Counted from the stretch's first letter, positions 14,401 through 25,341 are shown. The stretch: DNA of 64,000 nt from Deltaproteobacteria bacterium (GCA_016713535.1 JADJOY010000061.1:1-64000); one strand, 5' to 3'. The notes: generated by a model not told the origin, from the sequence alone. A program made the numbers and translations.

Positions 14401-17400
14401 CCGTGGCGCGCTGGACCAGCCTCCCGACCGAGCTCGCGGGCTCGCGGCTGCCGTCGCCCGACGACGCGCGCCTGCTGCGGCTCATCGCGCGCCGCACGTG
14501 GCGCTACTTCGAGACGTTCGTGACCTCCGGCGACCACATGCTGCCGCCCGACAACTTCCAGGAGGACCCGGCACCGGTGGTGGCGCACCGCACCTCGCCG
14601 ACGAACGTGGGTCTCTACCTGCTGGCGCGGGTCGCCGCGCGCGACTTCGGCTGGGTCGGCACGGACGAGACCGTCGAGCGGCTCGAGGCCACGCTCGCGA
14701 CGCTCGGTCGGATGGAGCGCTGTCGCGGGCACTTCCTCAACTGGTACGACACCCGCGACCTGCGCCCGCTCGACCCGCGCTACGTGTCCACCGTGGACAG
14801 CGGCAACCTCGCCGGGCACCTCGTGGCGCTCGCGAACGCGTGCCGCGAGGTCGCCGCCCAGCCACTGGTGAGCCCCGAGTGGGCCGCCGGGCTCGGTGAC
14901 GCGGTGGCGCTGATCCGCGAGGCGGTCCGCGAGGGCGTCGGCGAGCGGCGCACCGCGACCGTGATGCGCTCCCAGCTCGGTGCGGCGCTCGCGCTGCTCG
15001 ATGTGGCGCTCGCCGACCCACCCGCGACGCCGAGCGCCGTGGCGACGCGGCTGCGCGAGCTCGCCGTGCACGCCGACACCTTGACGGACATCGTCCGCGG
15101 CGCCGGCGACACCGCCGACGATGGCGCCGCCGGCGGCGATCCGGCGGTGCTGGTCTGGGTCGAGGCGTTCGCGGCCTCGGTGCGAAGCCACGCTCGCGAC
15201 CTGGCGCTGCTCGCGCCGTGGACCTCGTCGGTCGCTCGCGACCCGACCGATCCGCTCGAGGTGCTCCTCGAGACGACGCCGAGCCTGGGAGCCCTCCTGG
15301 AACGCTGCGAGCAGGCGGTCGCGTTGCTCGCCGAGCGCGACGCGAGCCCGGCGCGGGACGGGCTCACGGCCGAGTCGCTGGCGGGCGCGGCGGGCGCGGC
15401 GCGTGCCCTCGTGGCGCGGTCGGCGGCGCTCGCGGAGGCGGCGGACGGGTTCGCGCGCGCCATGGAGTTCGGCTTCCTCCTCGATGAGTCGCGCGAGCTG
15501 CTCTCGATCGGCTACCGCGTCGACGACGGCACCCTCGACCCGAGCTGCTACGACCTGCTCGCGTCCGAGGCGCGCCTCGCGAGCTTCATCGCGATCGCCA
15601 AGGGCGACGTCCCGGCGCGCCACTGGTTCCGCCTCGGCCGCCGCTTGAGCCCCGTCGAGGGCGGCGCGGCGCTCGTCTCGTGGTCCGGCTCGATGTTCGA
15701 GTACCTGATGCCCTCGCTGGTGATGCGCGCGCCGGACGGCAGCTTGCTCGAGCACACCAGCCGCCTCGTCGTGCGCCGGCAGACGAAGTACGGCGCCGAG
15801 CTGGGGCTGCCGTGGGGGATCTCCGAGGCGGCGTACAACGCGCGCGACCTCGAGCTCACCTACCAGTACTCGAACTTCGGCATCCCGGGGCTCGGTCTCA
15901 AGCGTGGCCTCGGCGAGGACGCCGTGGTCGCGCCGTACGCGACGGCGCTCGCGGCGATGGTGAGCCCGCACGCCGCGGCGGTGAACTTCGCGCGCCTCGG
16001 CGAGGCCGGCGGGCTGGGCCGCTATGGCTACTACGAGGCGCTCGACTACACCCGCCGCCGGCTCCCCGAAGGCCAGACGGTCGCGGTGGTGCGCGCGTAC
16101 ATGGCTCACCATCAGGGGATGACCCTCGTGGCGATCGCCAACGCGCTGCAGGGTGGCGCGATGCGCGCCCGCTTCCACGCCGAGCCCATCGTGCAGGCGA
16201 CCGAGCTGCTGCTGCAGGAGCGCGTCCCCGCGAGGTCGTGGTGCGGCGCGAGCGGGCACAGCCGAACGACTCGGCGGCTCCCGCGCGCGGGCTGATCCCG
16301 CCCACGAGCCGGCGCTTCCACTCGCCGCACCAGCCGGTGCCGCGGACCCACCTGCTCTCGAACGGCCGCTACGCGGTGATGGTCACCAGCGCCGGCGCCG
16401 GCTACAGCCGCTGGCTCGACCTCGCGGTGACGCGCTGGCGCGAGGACGCGACCGAGGACGGCTGGGGGTCGTTCATCTACCTGCGCGACACGGCGAGCGG
16501 TGAGGTGTGGTCGGCCGGATACCAGCCGATGGGAGTCGAGCCCGACTCCTACGAGGTCGACTTCGTGGAGAACGGCGCCGAGATCCGGCGCGTCGACGGC
16601 ACGCTGACCACCCACCTCGAGGTGGCGGTCTCGCCCGAGGACGACGGCGAGGTGCGCCGCGTCTCGATCACCAACTCGGGCTCGCGTCCGCGCGAGATCG
16701 AGGTCACCTCGTATGCCGAGCTGGTGCTCGCGCCGGCCGCGGCCGACGCCGCGCACCCGGCGTTCTCGAAGCTCTTCGTCCAGACCGAGCTCGTCGCCGG
16801 GGAGGGCGTGCTGCTCGCCACGCGCCGCACCCGCTCGCCGGCGGAGCGCACCGTGTGGGCGGCGCACCTGGCGGTGGTCGAAGGAGAGTCGGTGGGCGAG
16901 CCGCAGCGCGAGACCGATCGGGCGCGGTTCGTGGGGCGCGGGCGCACCCTGCGCACGCCCGCGGCGGTGCTCGACGGCGAGGCGCTCGCGGGGACCACGG
17001 GCACGGTCCTCGACCCGATCTTCAGCCTCCGCCGCCGGGTGCGCATCGCCCCCGGCACGACCGCGCGGGTCGCGTTCTGGACGCTCGTCGCGGGCTCGCG
17101 TGGCGAGGCCCTGGACCTCGCCGACAAGCACCACGAGGCCGCCGCCTTCGAGCGCGCCACGACCCTCGCCTGGACCCAGGCGCAGGTGCAGCTCCACCAC
17201 CTCGGCGTGACCCCCGACGAGGCTCACCTCTTCCAGCGACTCGCGAACCACGTCCTCTATGCCGATCCGGGCCTGAGACCGGCGACCGAGACGCTGGCGC
17301 GCAACGAGCTCGGGCCGGCGAGCCTGTGGCCGTACGGCATCTCCGGCGATTTGCCGATCGTGCTGGTGCGGATCGACGACCCCGAGGACCTGCACCTGGT

Positions 17401-20186
17401 GCGTCAGGTCCTCCAGGCCCACCGCTACTTCCGGATGAAGCAGCTCGCCGTCGACGTGGTGATTCTCAACGAGCGCGCGCCGTCCTACACCCAGGACCTG
17501 CAAGGCGCGCTCGAGGCCGCCGCGCGCACCAGCCACGCGAGCACGACACCCGAGGGCGACGGCGCGCGCGGGAACGTGTTCCTGCTGCGCGCCGAGCTCG
17601 TCACGCCGGAGGTGCGCCGGCTGCTGGCGGTGGTCGCGCGAGCGCGCCTGCTGAGCCGCCGCGGCAGCCTCTCCGAGCAGCTCGAGTCGCTCGCGCCGAG
17701 CGAGGCGGTGGTGCCGCGCCGGCCCCCACCGCAGCGCGGCGCGCCGTCGTCTCGAGGTGGCCGCACCCAGGCTCGAGCTCCGAGTTCTGGAACGGCCTCG
17801 GCGGCTTCGCCGATTCGGGTCGCGAGTACGTGACGGTGCTGGGCGCCGGGCAGGAGACGCCGGCGCCGTGGGTCAACGTGATTGCGAACCCCACGTTCGG
17901 CTGTCAGGTTTCGGCGGACGGGGGCGGCTACACGTGGTCGCTCGACAGCCGCGAGAACCAGCTCAGCCCGTGGGCGAACGACCCGGTGATCAACCGCCCG
18001 GGCGAGGCGCTCTACGTCCGCGACGAGGGCAGCGGCGATCTGTGGTGCCCGACCGCGCTGCCGGTCCGTAACGAGGCCGGCAGCTACGTGTGCCGTCACG
18101 GCCAGGGCTACAGCCGCTTCGAGCACGCCTCCGACGGCATCGCCCTCGAGCTGCTCGTCTACGTCCCGCTCGGCGACGCCGTGAAGGTCTCGCGCCTCAC
18201 CATCCGCAACCGCTCGGACCGGTCCCGCCGGCTGTCGGTGACCGCCTACGTCGAGTGGGTGCTGGGAAGCGCGCGGTCGGCCTCGGCGCCGTTCGTCGTC
18301 ACCGAGATCGACCCCGGCACGGCCGCGCTGCTGGCGCGCAACCCGTGGCGGGCCGAGCTCGAGGCGGGGTGGCGTTCAGCGATCTGGGCGGGAAGCAGAG
18401 CGCCTGGAGCGGCGCCCGAGCCGAGTTCCTGGGACGCCACGGCACGCTTGCCGAGCCGGCGGTGCTGGCCCAGGGCCGGGTGCTCTCGGGGCGGGTCGGC
18501 GCCGGGCTCGACCCGTGCGGCGCGCTCCAGACCCGCCTCGAGCTCGGCCCCCACGCCGAGGCCGAAGTGGTGTGGTTCCTCGGCGAGGCGGAGTCGAAGG
18601 AGCAGGCGAGTGCGCTGGTGAAGCGCTGCCGCGGTCTCGACCACGACGCCGCGCTGCGCGACGTCATCCGACACTGGGACCGGGTGCTGGGCGCGATCGA
18701 GGTCCGGACGCCGGATCGTGCGATGGACCTGATGCTCAACCGCTGGCTCGTGTACCAGACGCTCGCGTGCAGGATCTGGGCGCGCTCGGGCTTCTACCAG
18801 GCGAGCGGTGCGTACGGATTCCGCGATCAGCTCCAGGACGTGATGGCGCTGCTCGCCGCCGAGCCGTCGCTGGCGCGCGAGCACCTGCTGCGCGCCGCCG
18901 CGCGCCAGTTCGTCGAGGGCGACGTCCAGCACTGGTGGCTGCCGCTCACCGGCAAAGGAGTGCGGACCCGGATCTCGGACGACCTGGTGTGGCTCCCGCA
19001 CTCGATCGCGCACTACGTGGAGGCGACCGCCGACAGCGGCGTGCTCGACGAGCCGGTGGCGCTGCTCGAGGCGCCGCCGCTCGCGCCCGGCGAGCACGAC
19101 CGCTTCTTCGCGCCCGCCGTCTCCGAGGAGCGCGTGACGCTCTTCGAGCACGGCGCGCGGGCGCTCGACCGCAGCCTGGCGGTCGGCGCCCACGGCTTGC
19201 CGCTCATCGGTGGCGGCGACTGGAACGACGGCATGAACCGGGTGGGCGAGGGCGGGCGTGGCGAGAGTGTCTGGCTCGCGTGGTTCCTGCACGCGGCGCT
19301 GACCGGCTACGCGCCGCTGGCCGAGGCCCGCGGCGAGGTCGAGCGCGCGCGGGTGTGGCGCGAGCACGCGCGCGCGCTGGCGAGCGCCGTCGAGACGCAG
19401 TCGTGGGACGGGGAGTGGTACCGGCGTGGCTACTTCGACGACGGTGCGCCGCTCGGCTCGGCCGCGAGCGACGAGTGCAAGATCGACTCGATCGCGCAGT
19501 CGTGGGCGGTGATCTCGGGCGCCGGCGATCGCGAGCGCAGCGCGCGCGCCATGGCGGCGGTGAACGAGCGCCTGGTGCGCCGCGACGATCGCTTGATCCA
19601 GCTCTTCGCGCCGCCCTTCGAGAACAGTCCGCACGATCCCGGCTACATCCAGGGCTACCCCGCGGGGATCCGCGAGAACGGCGGGCAATACACCCACGCG
19701 GCGGCGTGGGTCGTGGTCGCGGCGGCCACGCTCGGCGACGGCGACCTGGCGAGCGAGCTCTTCGGGGTGCTGAACCCGATCTCCCACGCGAGCTCACGCG
19801 CCGCGATCCGCCGCTACAAGGTCGAGCCCTACGTCGCGTGCGCCGATCTCTACTCCACCCGGCCGCACGTGGGGCGGGGCGGCTGGACCTGGTACACGGG
19901 CTCGGCGGGGTGGCTCTACCGGGCCGGCCTCGAGTCGATCCTCGGCTTCCGGTTGCGCGGCGCCACCTTGCAGATCGAGCCGTGCATCCCGAAGCGCTGG
20001 AGCGGCTTCGAGATCGTGTACCGCTACCGCTCGGCGCGCTACGACATCGTGGTCGAGAACCCCCACCACGTGAGCCGCGGCGTGGCGCAGGTCGAGGTGG
20101 GCGGCGTGCTCACGGCCACCACCGAGGCGCGCATCGCGCTCGTCGACGACGGGGCGACGCACCGCGTCCGGGTGGTGCTCGGATGA
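11433..20186 (+). pseudogene. ndvB: Cyclic beta-1,2-glucan synthase-like protein (GT84 + GH94), split by three frameshifts
   Basis: One locus of about 2,918 codons resembling NdvB/Cgs, a giant membrane enzyme that makes, elongates and cyclises beta-1,2-glucan. Order: an N-terminal helical region; GT84 glycosyltransferase with the DSDT acidic motif (near residue 635) and QHRWARGDW (QxxRW type, near 780); several hydrophobic membrane segments on either side; a glycoamylase-like middle domain; a GH94 N-terminal sandwich (NGLGGFADSGREYV); and the GH94 catalytic barrel with DWNDGMN near nt 19217, the general-acid motif. It is read in three frames. Breaks lie at about 16227 (one C lost from a C run), about 17730-17790, and 18367 (one G lost from a G run). 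Homology continues smoothly across each break, so sequencing deletions are more likely than decay. The start overlaps the upstream stop (ATGA). Confidence 0.88.
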
Positions 20187-20302
20187 GCGGCGGGCGGCGA
20201 GGGACGATTCGTGATTTCACCGAAAACCGGGCATGTTGTCCATTCCACCAAACATCCAGGCGCAGCCTCGTGGTCCTCGGCGTCTCGGACGAGGAGCACC
20301 CG

Positions 20303-20740
20303 ATGAAGGTCGGCGCCGAAATCGAGTCCACGTGCAGGAACTGCGGGGTGCAGCCTCACACCGTGGTGGCCTTGCCCAATCCGTCCACGGCGAACGTCGC
20401 GTGCAAGACGTGCGGCGCCGAGCAGCACTATCTCGCCGCGGAGGGGCGGGTGGTCGCCCCGATCATCTCGGTGAATTCCTCCGGGAAGGTCCGCCCCACG
20501 CCCCGCAAGCCGAAGAAGCCCGCGCCCGTGTGGCACGCGGACCAGTCCGCGGTCGGTGCGGTGCTGTCGCGCCCGGTCCGACCGTACGACGTCGGCGGGA
20601 GCTACCGGATCGGTGACCGGATCGAGCACCGTACCTACGGTCTGGGTGTGGTCGACGCGATCATCGACCCGCACAAGATGCAGGTGTTCTTCCCCAGCGG
20701 ACATCGCACCATGACTCAGCACCGCCCCGTGGCGGGCTGA
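20303..20740 (+). CDS. Small zinc-ribbon protein with a Tudor-like C-terminal segment
   Basis: 145 residues. Two CxxC pairs (CRNCG near 13 and CKTCG near 37) look like a zinc ribbon. A basic proline-rich linker (RPTPRKPKKPAP) follows, then a C-terminal stretch IGDRIEHRTYGLGVVDAIID ending in VFFPSGHRTMTQHRP. That stretch resembles the Tudor-like fold found in CarD/UvrD/DUF3553-type proteins, suggesting nucleic-acid or RNA-polymerase contact. ATG 20303 is chosen because GAGGAG lies six bases upstream; the open frame extends back to 20183. Function unknown. Confidence 0.7.
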   Translation: MKVGAEIESTCRNCGVQPHTVVALPNPSTANVACKTCGAEQHYLAAEGRVVAPIISVNSSGKVRPTPRKPKKPAPVWHADQSAVGAVLSRPVRPYDVGGSYRIGDRIEHRTYGLGVVDAIIDPHKMQVFFPSGHRTMTQHRPVAG

Positions 20741-20831
20741 CGGAAGCGCCGGCGCGGCGTGCAGCCGAGGCTCCGCGCCGCACACCCTCGATGACGGGAA
20801 GGGACGACCTCCGTCGAGCAGGAACGATCCC

Positions 20832-20999
20832 ATGGTGGTCTACTCGTTGATCTCTGCAGCGCTCACGTTGGTCATCCTGACGTTCGTCGCGATCCGTGTG
20901 CTCGGACACGGCGACGTTCCGTATTTCGCGCCCCATCGGCGCGTGCCCGTCGCGGTGCCGAGCGACCCGCTCGATCGGCCGCGCCGCCGTCGCGTCTGA
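20832..20999 (+). CDS. Small single-pass membrane protein
   Basis: 55 residues starting MVVYSLISAALTLVILTFVA: one hydrophobic helix at residues 2-24, then a proline-rich tail ending in RPRRRRV. AGGAA lies eight bases before the ATG. It is too short for standard gene callers. The positive charge after the helix suggests the C-terminus stays in the cytoplasm. No family is recognised. Confidence 0.5.
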   Translation: MVVYSLISAALTLVILTFVAIRVLGHGDVPYFAPHRRVPVAVPSDPLDRPRRRRV

Positions 21000-21077
21000 A
21001 CGGCGCCGCTTGCCGACGCTCCGTCGCTTCGCCTGGGCTGGTCGGCGACGGAGCGCCGACGCTCCAGGCCGGTCGGC

Positions 21078-21112
21078 GGAGGGGCGCGCGTCGCGCGCCC
21101 GGCGATACGACG
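21078..21112 (-). repeat. Isolated family A palindrome
   Basis: The stem GGGCGCGCG/CGCGCGCCC with a one-base loop is flanked by GGAG and CGGCGATACGACG, the same head and tail as the 166-bp array units. It lies between the convergent small membrane protein gene and the VOC gene. Compared with array copies, both arms of the stem have changed together. A second, smaller hairpin (GGAGCG/CGCTCC) precedes it at about 21051-21066. Confidence 0.8.
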
Positions 21113-21268
21113 AGAACTCGGCGGCGGCACGCGCGTCGATCGCTGTACGATCCGTAGCGGGATCGAGCCGGGTGCCCGCGCGAGCGCTCGTGCCCGTCGC
21201 CGGGCACGCAGGCGCGTGCCCGACCGTCGCCGTGCGCGACCTCGGTCTGGACCGCGCGCCCGGGCTCG

Positions 21269-21632
21269 CTATTCCGGCGCGTGACACACGGCTTCGATGT
21301 TGTGGCCGTCGGGATCGAACACGAACGCACCGTAGTAGCTGGGGTGGTACTGCGGCCTGAGCCCCGGCTTGCCGTTGTCACGACCGCCCGCCGTGATCGC
21401 CGCGGCGTGGAACGCGTCCACGGTCTTGCGGTCCGCGCTCGCGAACGCGATGTGCAGCCCGGTGACCGGCGCGCCCTCGCTGAGCCAGAAGTCGGGCTTC
21501 CCGCCGGCGCCCAGCCCCACCACGCCCGGGAACTCCATGATCACGCCGTAACCGAGCGGCGCCAGCGCCTGCACGTAGAACGCCTTCGACGCCGCCAGAT
21601 CCTTCACCGCGAATCCCAGGTGGTCGATCATG
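21269..21632 (-). CDS. VOC-family (glyoxalase-like) protein
   Basis: 120 residues with the vicinal-oxygen-chelate fold: MIDHLGFAV with a first metal-ligand His4, GLHIAFAS with a second His, and a terminal HNIEAV with the acidic ligand. Such proteins bind a divalent metal; members include glyoxalase, dioxygenases and antibiotic-resistance proteins, and the substrate cannot be told from sequence. The start is ATG at 21632 with GGAG seven bases upstream. It is divergent from the aguA locus. Confidence 0.85.
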
Positions 21633-21797
21633 TCGATTCTCCGTGTCGTGTCGTGGGGTGCCGGTGCGATCGGCAGACCGCCAGGTTGCCACGCGGGGGT
21701 CGGACCGGGAACCGGAGCGAGACCCCGTCCCGGGCTTGCTCGGTGAGGGGGTTGCGGCCAGCTTGTGCGTCCTTTTCCTGTGGGGCGGGTGGGCACC

Positions 21798-22857
21798 GTG
21801 ATCGAGCGCGATGGGATGATTCCGGAGTGGGCGCCGCAGAGCGGCGTGATGGTCACGTGGCCCCACGACCAGACCGACTGGCGTGACGATCTGCCCAACG
21901 TCGACGCGTGCTTCGCGCGCATCGCCCGCGAGGTCACGCGCCGCGAGGTGCTGATCGCCGTGTGCCGCGACGCCGAGCACGTCGAGCTGGTGCGGGCGCT
22001 GGTGACGGCGGCGGGCGGCGATCCCCACCGGCTGGTGTGCCCGATCGCGCCGTCGAACGACACCTGGGCCCGCGACCACGGCCCGATCGCGGTGCGCCGC
22101 TACGGCGCGGTGCGGCTCTTGGACTTCCGCTTCAACGGCTGGGGCGGCAAGTACCCGGCCGACCTCGACGACCAGATCACCCGCCGCATCCATCACCAGG
22201 GGCCTTCGGCGGCAGCCTCCTCGAGCCGGTGGAGCTGGTGATGGAGGGGGCAGCCTGGAGGTGGACGGCCACGGCACGCTGCTCACCACCACGAGCTGCC
22301 TGCTCGCTCCCACCCGCAACCCGGGCATGGACAGGGCCACGCTCGAGGCGGCGCTCGTTGCTCACCTCGGCGTGAACCGCGTGCTCTGGCTCGAGCACGG
22401 GCACCTCGAGGGCGCCGACACCGACGCCCACATCGACACCCTCGCGCGCTTCACCGACCCGCACACGATCGCCTACCAGGCCTGCGACGACCCCGCCGAC
22501 TCCCACTACGAGCCGCTCGCCGCCATGGCCGAGGAGCTCGCCGCGCTGCGCGACTTCGAGGGCCGCGGCTACGAGCTCGAGCCGCTGCCCTGGCCGCGCG
22601 CGTCGTACGACGAGACGAGCGGGCGGCGCTTGCCGGCCACCTACGCCAACTTCCTGATCGTGAACGGCGCGGTGCTGGCGCCGACCTACGGTGGACCCGC
22701 CGACGAGCACGCGCGGGTGGTGCTGGGGCGCTGCTTCCCCGATCGCGACATCGTGCCGGTCGACTGCCGCCCGCTGATCCGGAACTTCGGTAGCCTGCAC
22801 TGCGTGACCATGCAGCTTCCGGCGGGGATCGTGCCGGATCGGAGCGTCGAGACATGA
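21798..22857 (+). pseudogene. aguA: Agmatine deiminase, split by two frameshifts
   Basis: Agmatine deiminase (agmatine to N-carbamoylputrescine plus ammonia), PPAD family. Recognised motifs: IPEWAPQSGVMVTWPH at the N-terminus, NDTWARDHGP, a His/Asp region HLEGADTDAHIDTLARF, and the catalytic Cys in GSLHCVTMQLPAG. It reads in three frames. One G is missing at about 22199 (CAG GGG GCC expected) and one at about 22246 (GAG GGG GGC expected), both in G runs; correcting both gives an unbroken protein of about 353 residues, normal for AguA. The start is GTG 21798 or ATG 21816; no strong ribosome site decides. Its stop overlaps the aguB ATG (ATGA), so the two-step putrescine pathway is one operon. 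Confidence 0.9.
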
Positions 22858-23750
22858 CCACGCGCGCCCCCCGGCTCCCGATCGGCCTGGTCCAGCAGCC
22901 GTGCTCGGGCGATCGCGAGACGAACGTCGCGACCAGCATCGCCGGCATCCGCGAGGCCGCGCAGCGCGGTGCGCGGCTGGTGTGCCTGCCCGAGCTGCAC
23001 GCGGGGCCTTACTTCTGCCAGCGCGAGGACACCCGCGTCTTCGACCTCGCCGAGCCCATCCCGGGGCCGACCACCGAGCAGCTCGGCGCGGTGGCGCGCG
23101 AGCTCGGCGTGGTGGTGATCGCGTCGATCTTCGAGCGCCGCGCGGCCGGCCTCTACCACAACACCGCGGTGGTGCTGGAAGCCGACGGCTCGATCGCCGG
23201 GCGCTACCGCAAGATGCACATCCCCGACGACCCCGGGTACTACGAGAAGTTCTACTTCACGCCGGGCGACCTGGGCTTCGAGCCGATCGCCACGTCGGTC
23301 GGCAAGCTCGGCGTGCTGGTGTGCTGGGACCAGTGGTACCCGGAGGCGGCGCGGCTCATGGCGCTCGCGGGCGCCGAGGTGCTGCTCTACCCGACCGCGA
23401 TCGGCTGGTCCGCCGAGGACGACCCCGCCGACCAGCAGCGCCAGCGCGAGGCGTGGATCACGATCCAGCGCGCGCACGCGGTGGCGAACGGCGTGCCGGT
23501 GGTGGCGTGCAACCGCATCGGCTACGAGGAGGACCCCTCGGGCGCCACGCGCGGGCTCACGTTCTGGGGCTCGAGCTTCGTCGCCGGGCCGCAGGGCGAG
23601 CTCCTCGCGCAGGCGAGCACCGACGGCCACGAGGTGCTGGTCACCGAGGTCGACCTCGCCCACGGCGAGGACGTGCGCCGCATCTGGCCGTTCCTCCGCG
23701 ACCGCCGCATCGACGCCTACGCCGACCTCGTCAAGCGCTTCCGCGACTGA
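22854..23750 (+). CDS. aguB: N-carbamoylputrescine amidase
   Basis: 298 residues, a nitrilase-superfamily amidase that converts N-carbamoylputrescine to putrescine. The catalytic triad is visible: Glu47 (CLPELHAG), Lys120 (YRKMHIP) and Cys157 (LVCWDQWYPE). Length and motifs match AguB closely. It overlaps the aguA stop by four bases, so the pair should make putrescine from arginine-derived agmatine in the cytosol. No arginine decarboxylase is in the window. Confidence 0.95.
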   Translation: MTTRAPRLPIGLVQQPCSGDRETNVATSIAGIREAAQRGARLVCLPELHAGPYFCQREDTRVFDLAEPIPGPTTEQLGAVARELGVVVIASIFERRAAGLYHNTAVVLEADGSIAGRYRKMHIPDDPGYYEKFYFTPGDLGFEPIATSVGKLGVLVCWDQWYPEAARLMALAGAEVLLYPTAIGWSAEDDPADQQRQREAWITIQRAHAVANGVPVVACNRIGYEEDPSGATRGLTFWGSSFVAGPQGELLAQASTDGHEVLVTEVDLAHGEDVRRIWPFLRDRRIDAYADLVKRFRD

Positions 23751-23767
23751 CGGCGGCGCGGCGCCCC

Positions 23768-23839
23768 GGACGGCCAGGAGGCCGTCCCTCCGAGGGAGGG
23801 GCGTGGCATTGGTTCGGAGGGCCCGCCTCCCGGCGGGCC
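23768..23839. repeat. Two-hairpin palindromic element (family D)
   Basis: Hairpin 1 is GGACGGCC/GGCCGTCC at 23768-23787 with a four-base loop; hairpin 2 is GGCCCGCC/GGCGGGCC at 23820-23839 with loop TCCC. CCTCCGA and TCGGAGG face each other between them. It fills the gap between aguB and the next gene. Other copies are at 33269-33336 and 42988-43019. Confidence 0.85.
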
Positions 23840-23862
23840 GCCGTGGTAAGGCTGGGCGCGCC

Positions 23863-24330
23863 ATGAAGCTCTGCCTCCGCGAGGCGACGACCCTCGCCGC
23901 CCCGCCCGAGGCGGTGTGGCGCGTGCTCGCCGAGCCGGCGCGGCGTGGCGAGTGGAACGACAAGATCGTGCGCGTCGAGCGGCGTCGGTCGGGGGCGCCG
24001 GTGGTCGGCGAGCGCTACCGGTTGCGCTACCGGCTCTCGGGCCGCGAGCGCGAGATGGAGGCCGAGGTCGTCGTCTGCGAGGCGCCGCGGCTGCTCGCGG
24101 TGCGCGAGCACGCGCCCGGTGACCCCGAGCGCGCGGTGGTCGTGACCTGGCGGCTCGACGCGGACGGGGCGGGGACCCGGATCAGCCAGGAGGTCGACGT
24201 CACGCGCGCGCCGATACCGGGCGTCGTGAAGCTGCTCATGTGGATCGTCTCGCGGACCGGAAAGCCGCGCGGAGCGACCGTGGTCGAGACCCTCGCCGAG
24301 CTGGTCCTGACCGAGCCCGACGGGCGTTGA
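23863..24330 (+). CDS. SRPBCC (START/Bet v1-like) family protein
   Basis: 155 residues. The pattern LREATTLAAPPEAVWRVLAE, then EWNDKIVRVE, then ISQEVDVTRAPIPGVVKLLM is the polyketide-cyclase/SRPBCC ligand-binding fold, which holds a hydrophobic ligand in a helix-grip pocket. The ligand cannot be predicted. The start at ATG 23863 lies just after the family D repeat; the longer frame from 23803 would translate the repeat and is rejected. Confidence 0.75.
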   Translation: MKLCLREATTLAAPPEAVWRVLAEPARRGEWNDKIVRVERRRSGAPVVGERYRLRYRLSGREREMEAEVVVCEAPRLLAVREHAPGDPERAVVVTWRLDADGAGTRISQEVDVTRAPIPGVVKLLMWIVSRTGKPRGATVVETLAELVLTEPDGR

Positions 24331-24360
24331 GCCGACGTCCGGGCTGCGGCGCGAGTCGCT

Positions 24361-25341
24361 CTAGCGCGCCGGATCGATCATGCCCTGTGTGAGCGTGCCC
24401 GAGGACAGGTCGGCGGCGAAGCCGGCGCCGAGGAGGGCGTCGTCCCAGCGCCCGGTGCCGTGGAGGTGCTTGTCGAGCCACATGGTCGCGTACGCGGCGC
24501 TCAGGCGGTGCTGCTCGGCGTAGCTCGTGGTGGCGGGGCAATCGACCGGCACGAGGTCGAAGACGATGGGGCCGGCGGCGGTGGCGAGGCCCTCGTTGAT
24601 GTAACCGATGTGATTCCCGCCGTTGATCTCGAGGTACTGCTTGGCCGCGGGGACGGCGTCGTAGTAGCCGAGCGGGCCGTCGGCGGGCACCAGGCAGTCC
24701 TGCGAGCCGCGCTGGATCTGGGTCGGCGCCTCGATGCTTCCCGCCGCGGCGAGGGTCTCCGCGAAGAGGAAGGCACCGAGGTCGCTCCAGCCGGGCGCGA
24801 GCGCCACGATCGCCCGGAAGAGCGCGGGCTCGGTGCCGCCCTCCTCGAGCGCACCGGCGCCGCCCATCGAGAGCCCGATCGCCCCGAGGCGGCTCTCGTC
24901 CACGAGACCCGCGAGCGGGGACGCCGGGTCGGCGGACTCGGCGAGCAGCAGCCGCGCGCCGCCCGCGAAGCCCCGCGCCCACTCGGTGACGTCGGGGATG
25001 AAGGGCGTCGGCGGCGTGACGCCGAGCACCAGGTAGCCGTGACTCGCGAGGTGCTCCGAGTACCAGCTCATCATCGGCGCGGTGGCGAAGAAGCCGTTGA
25101 GGAGGACGATCGCCGGCCACGGCGCGGGGTTGCCGTCCGCGGCCGGGACGAACGCGGTGCTCGGATAGTCGCCCCAGTCGGGGTCGGTGAACGTGAACGA
25201 GGCGGTGGTGAAGCCGACGGGCCCCGGCGCGCCCGGGTCGGCGTCGACGAACGAGCGGCCGCCCGGTGCGCCGTCGCCGCCGCACGCGGCGGCGAGCGTG
25301 AACGCGAGCGCCAGCGCCGCGCGGGCGCCGGGACGGCTCAC
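24361..25341 (-). CDS. Exported lipoprotein alpha/beta hydrolase, PETase/dienelactone-hydrolase-like
   Basis: 326 residues. A lipoprotein signal peptide ends at the lipobox LAAAC (Cys20). The mature part is an alpha/beta hydrolase: nucleophile elbow GLSMGG, oxyanion-side region AIVLLNGFFATAPMMSWYSE, LASHGYLVLGV, and a late His in YLEINGGNHIGY. The order SMGG, then a segment for a returning acid, then KQYLEINGGNH is very like polyester hydrolases of the cutinase/PETase type (GHSMGG, then KAYLELDGATH), though overall identity is unknown. Substrate is unproven; an outer-membrane-anchored esterase is likely. The GTG start overlaps the upstream stop by four bases (GTGA), so it is coupled to the 25338-25781 gene. 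Confidence 0.8.
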   Translation of the reverse strand: MSRPGARAALALAFTLAAACGGDGAPGGRSFVDADPGAPGPVGFTTASFTFTDPDWGDYPSTAFVPAADGNPAPWPAIVLLNGFFATAPMMSWYSEHLASHGYLVLGVTPPTPFIPDVTEWARGFAGGARLLLAESADPASPLAGLVDESRLGAIGLSMGGAGALEEGGTEPALFRAIVALAPGWSDLGAFLFAETLAAAGSIEAPTQIQRGSQDCLVPADGPLGYYDAVPAAKQYLEINGGNHIGYINEGLATAAGPIVFDLVPVDCPATTSYAEQHRLSAAYATMWLDKHLHGTGRWDDALLGAGFAADLSSGTLTQGMIDPAR

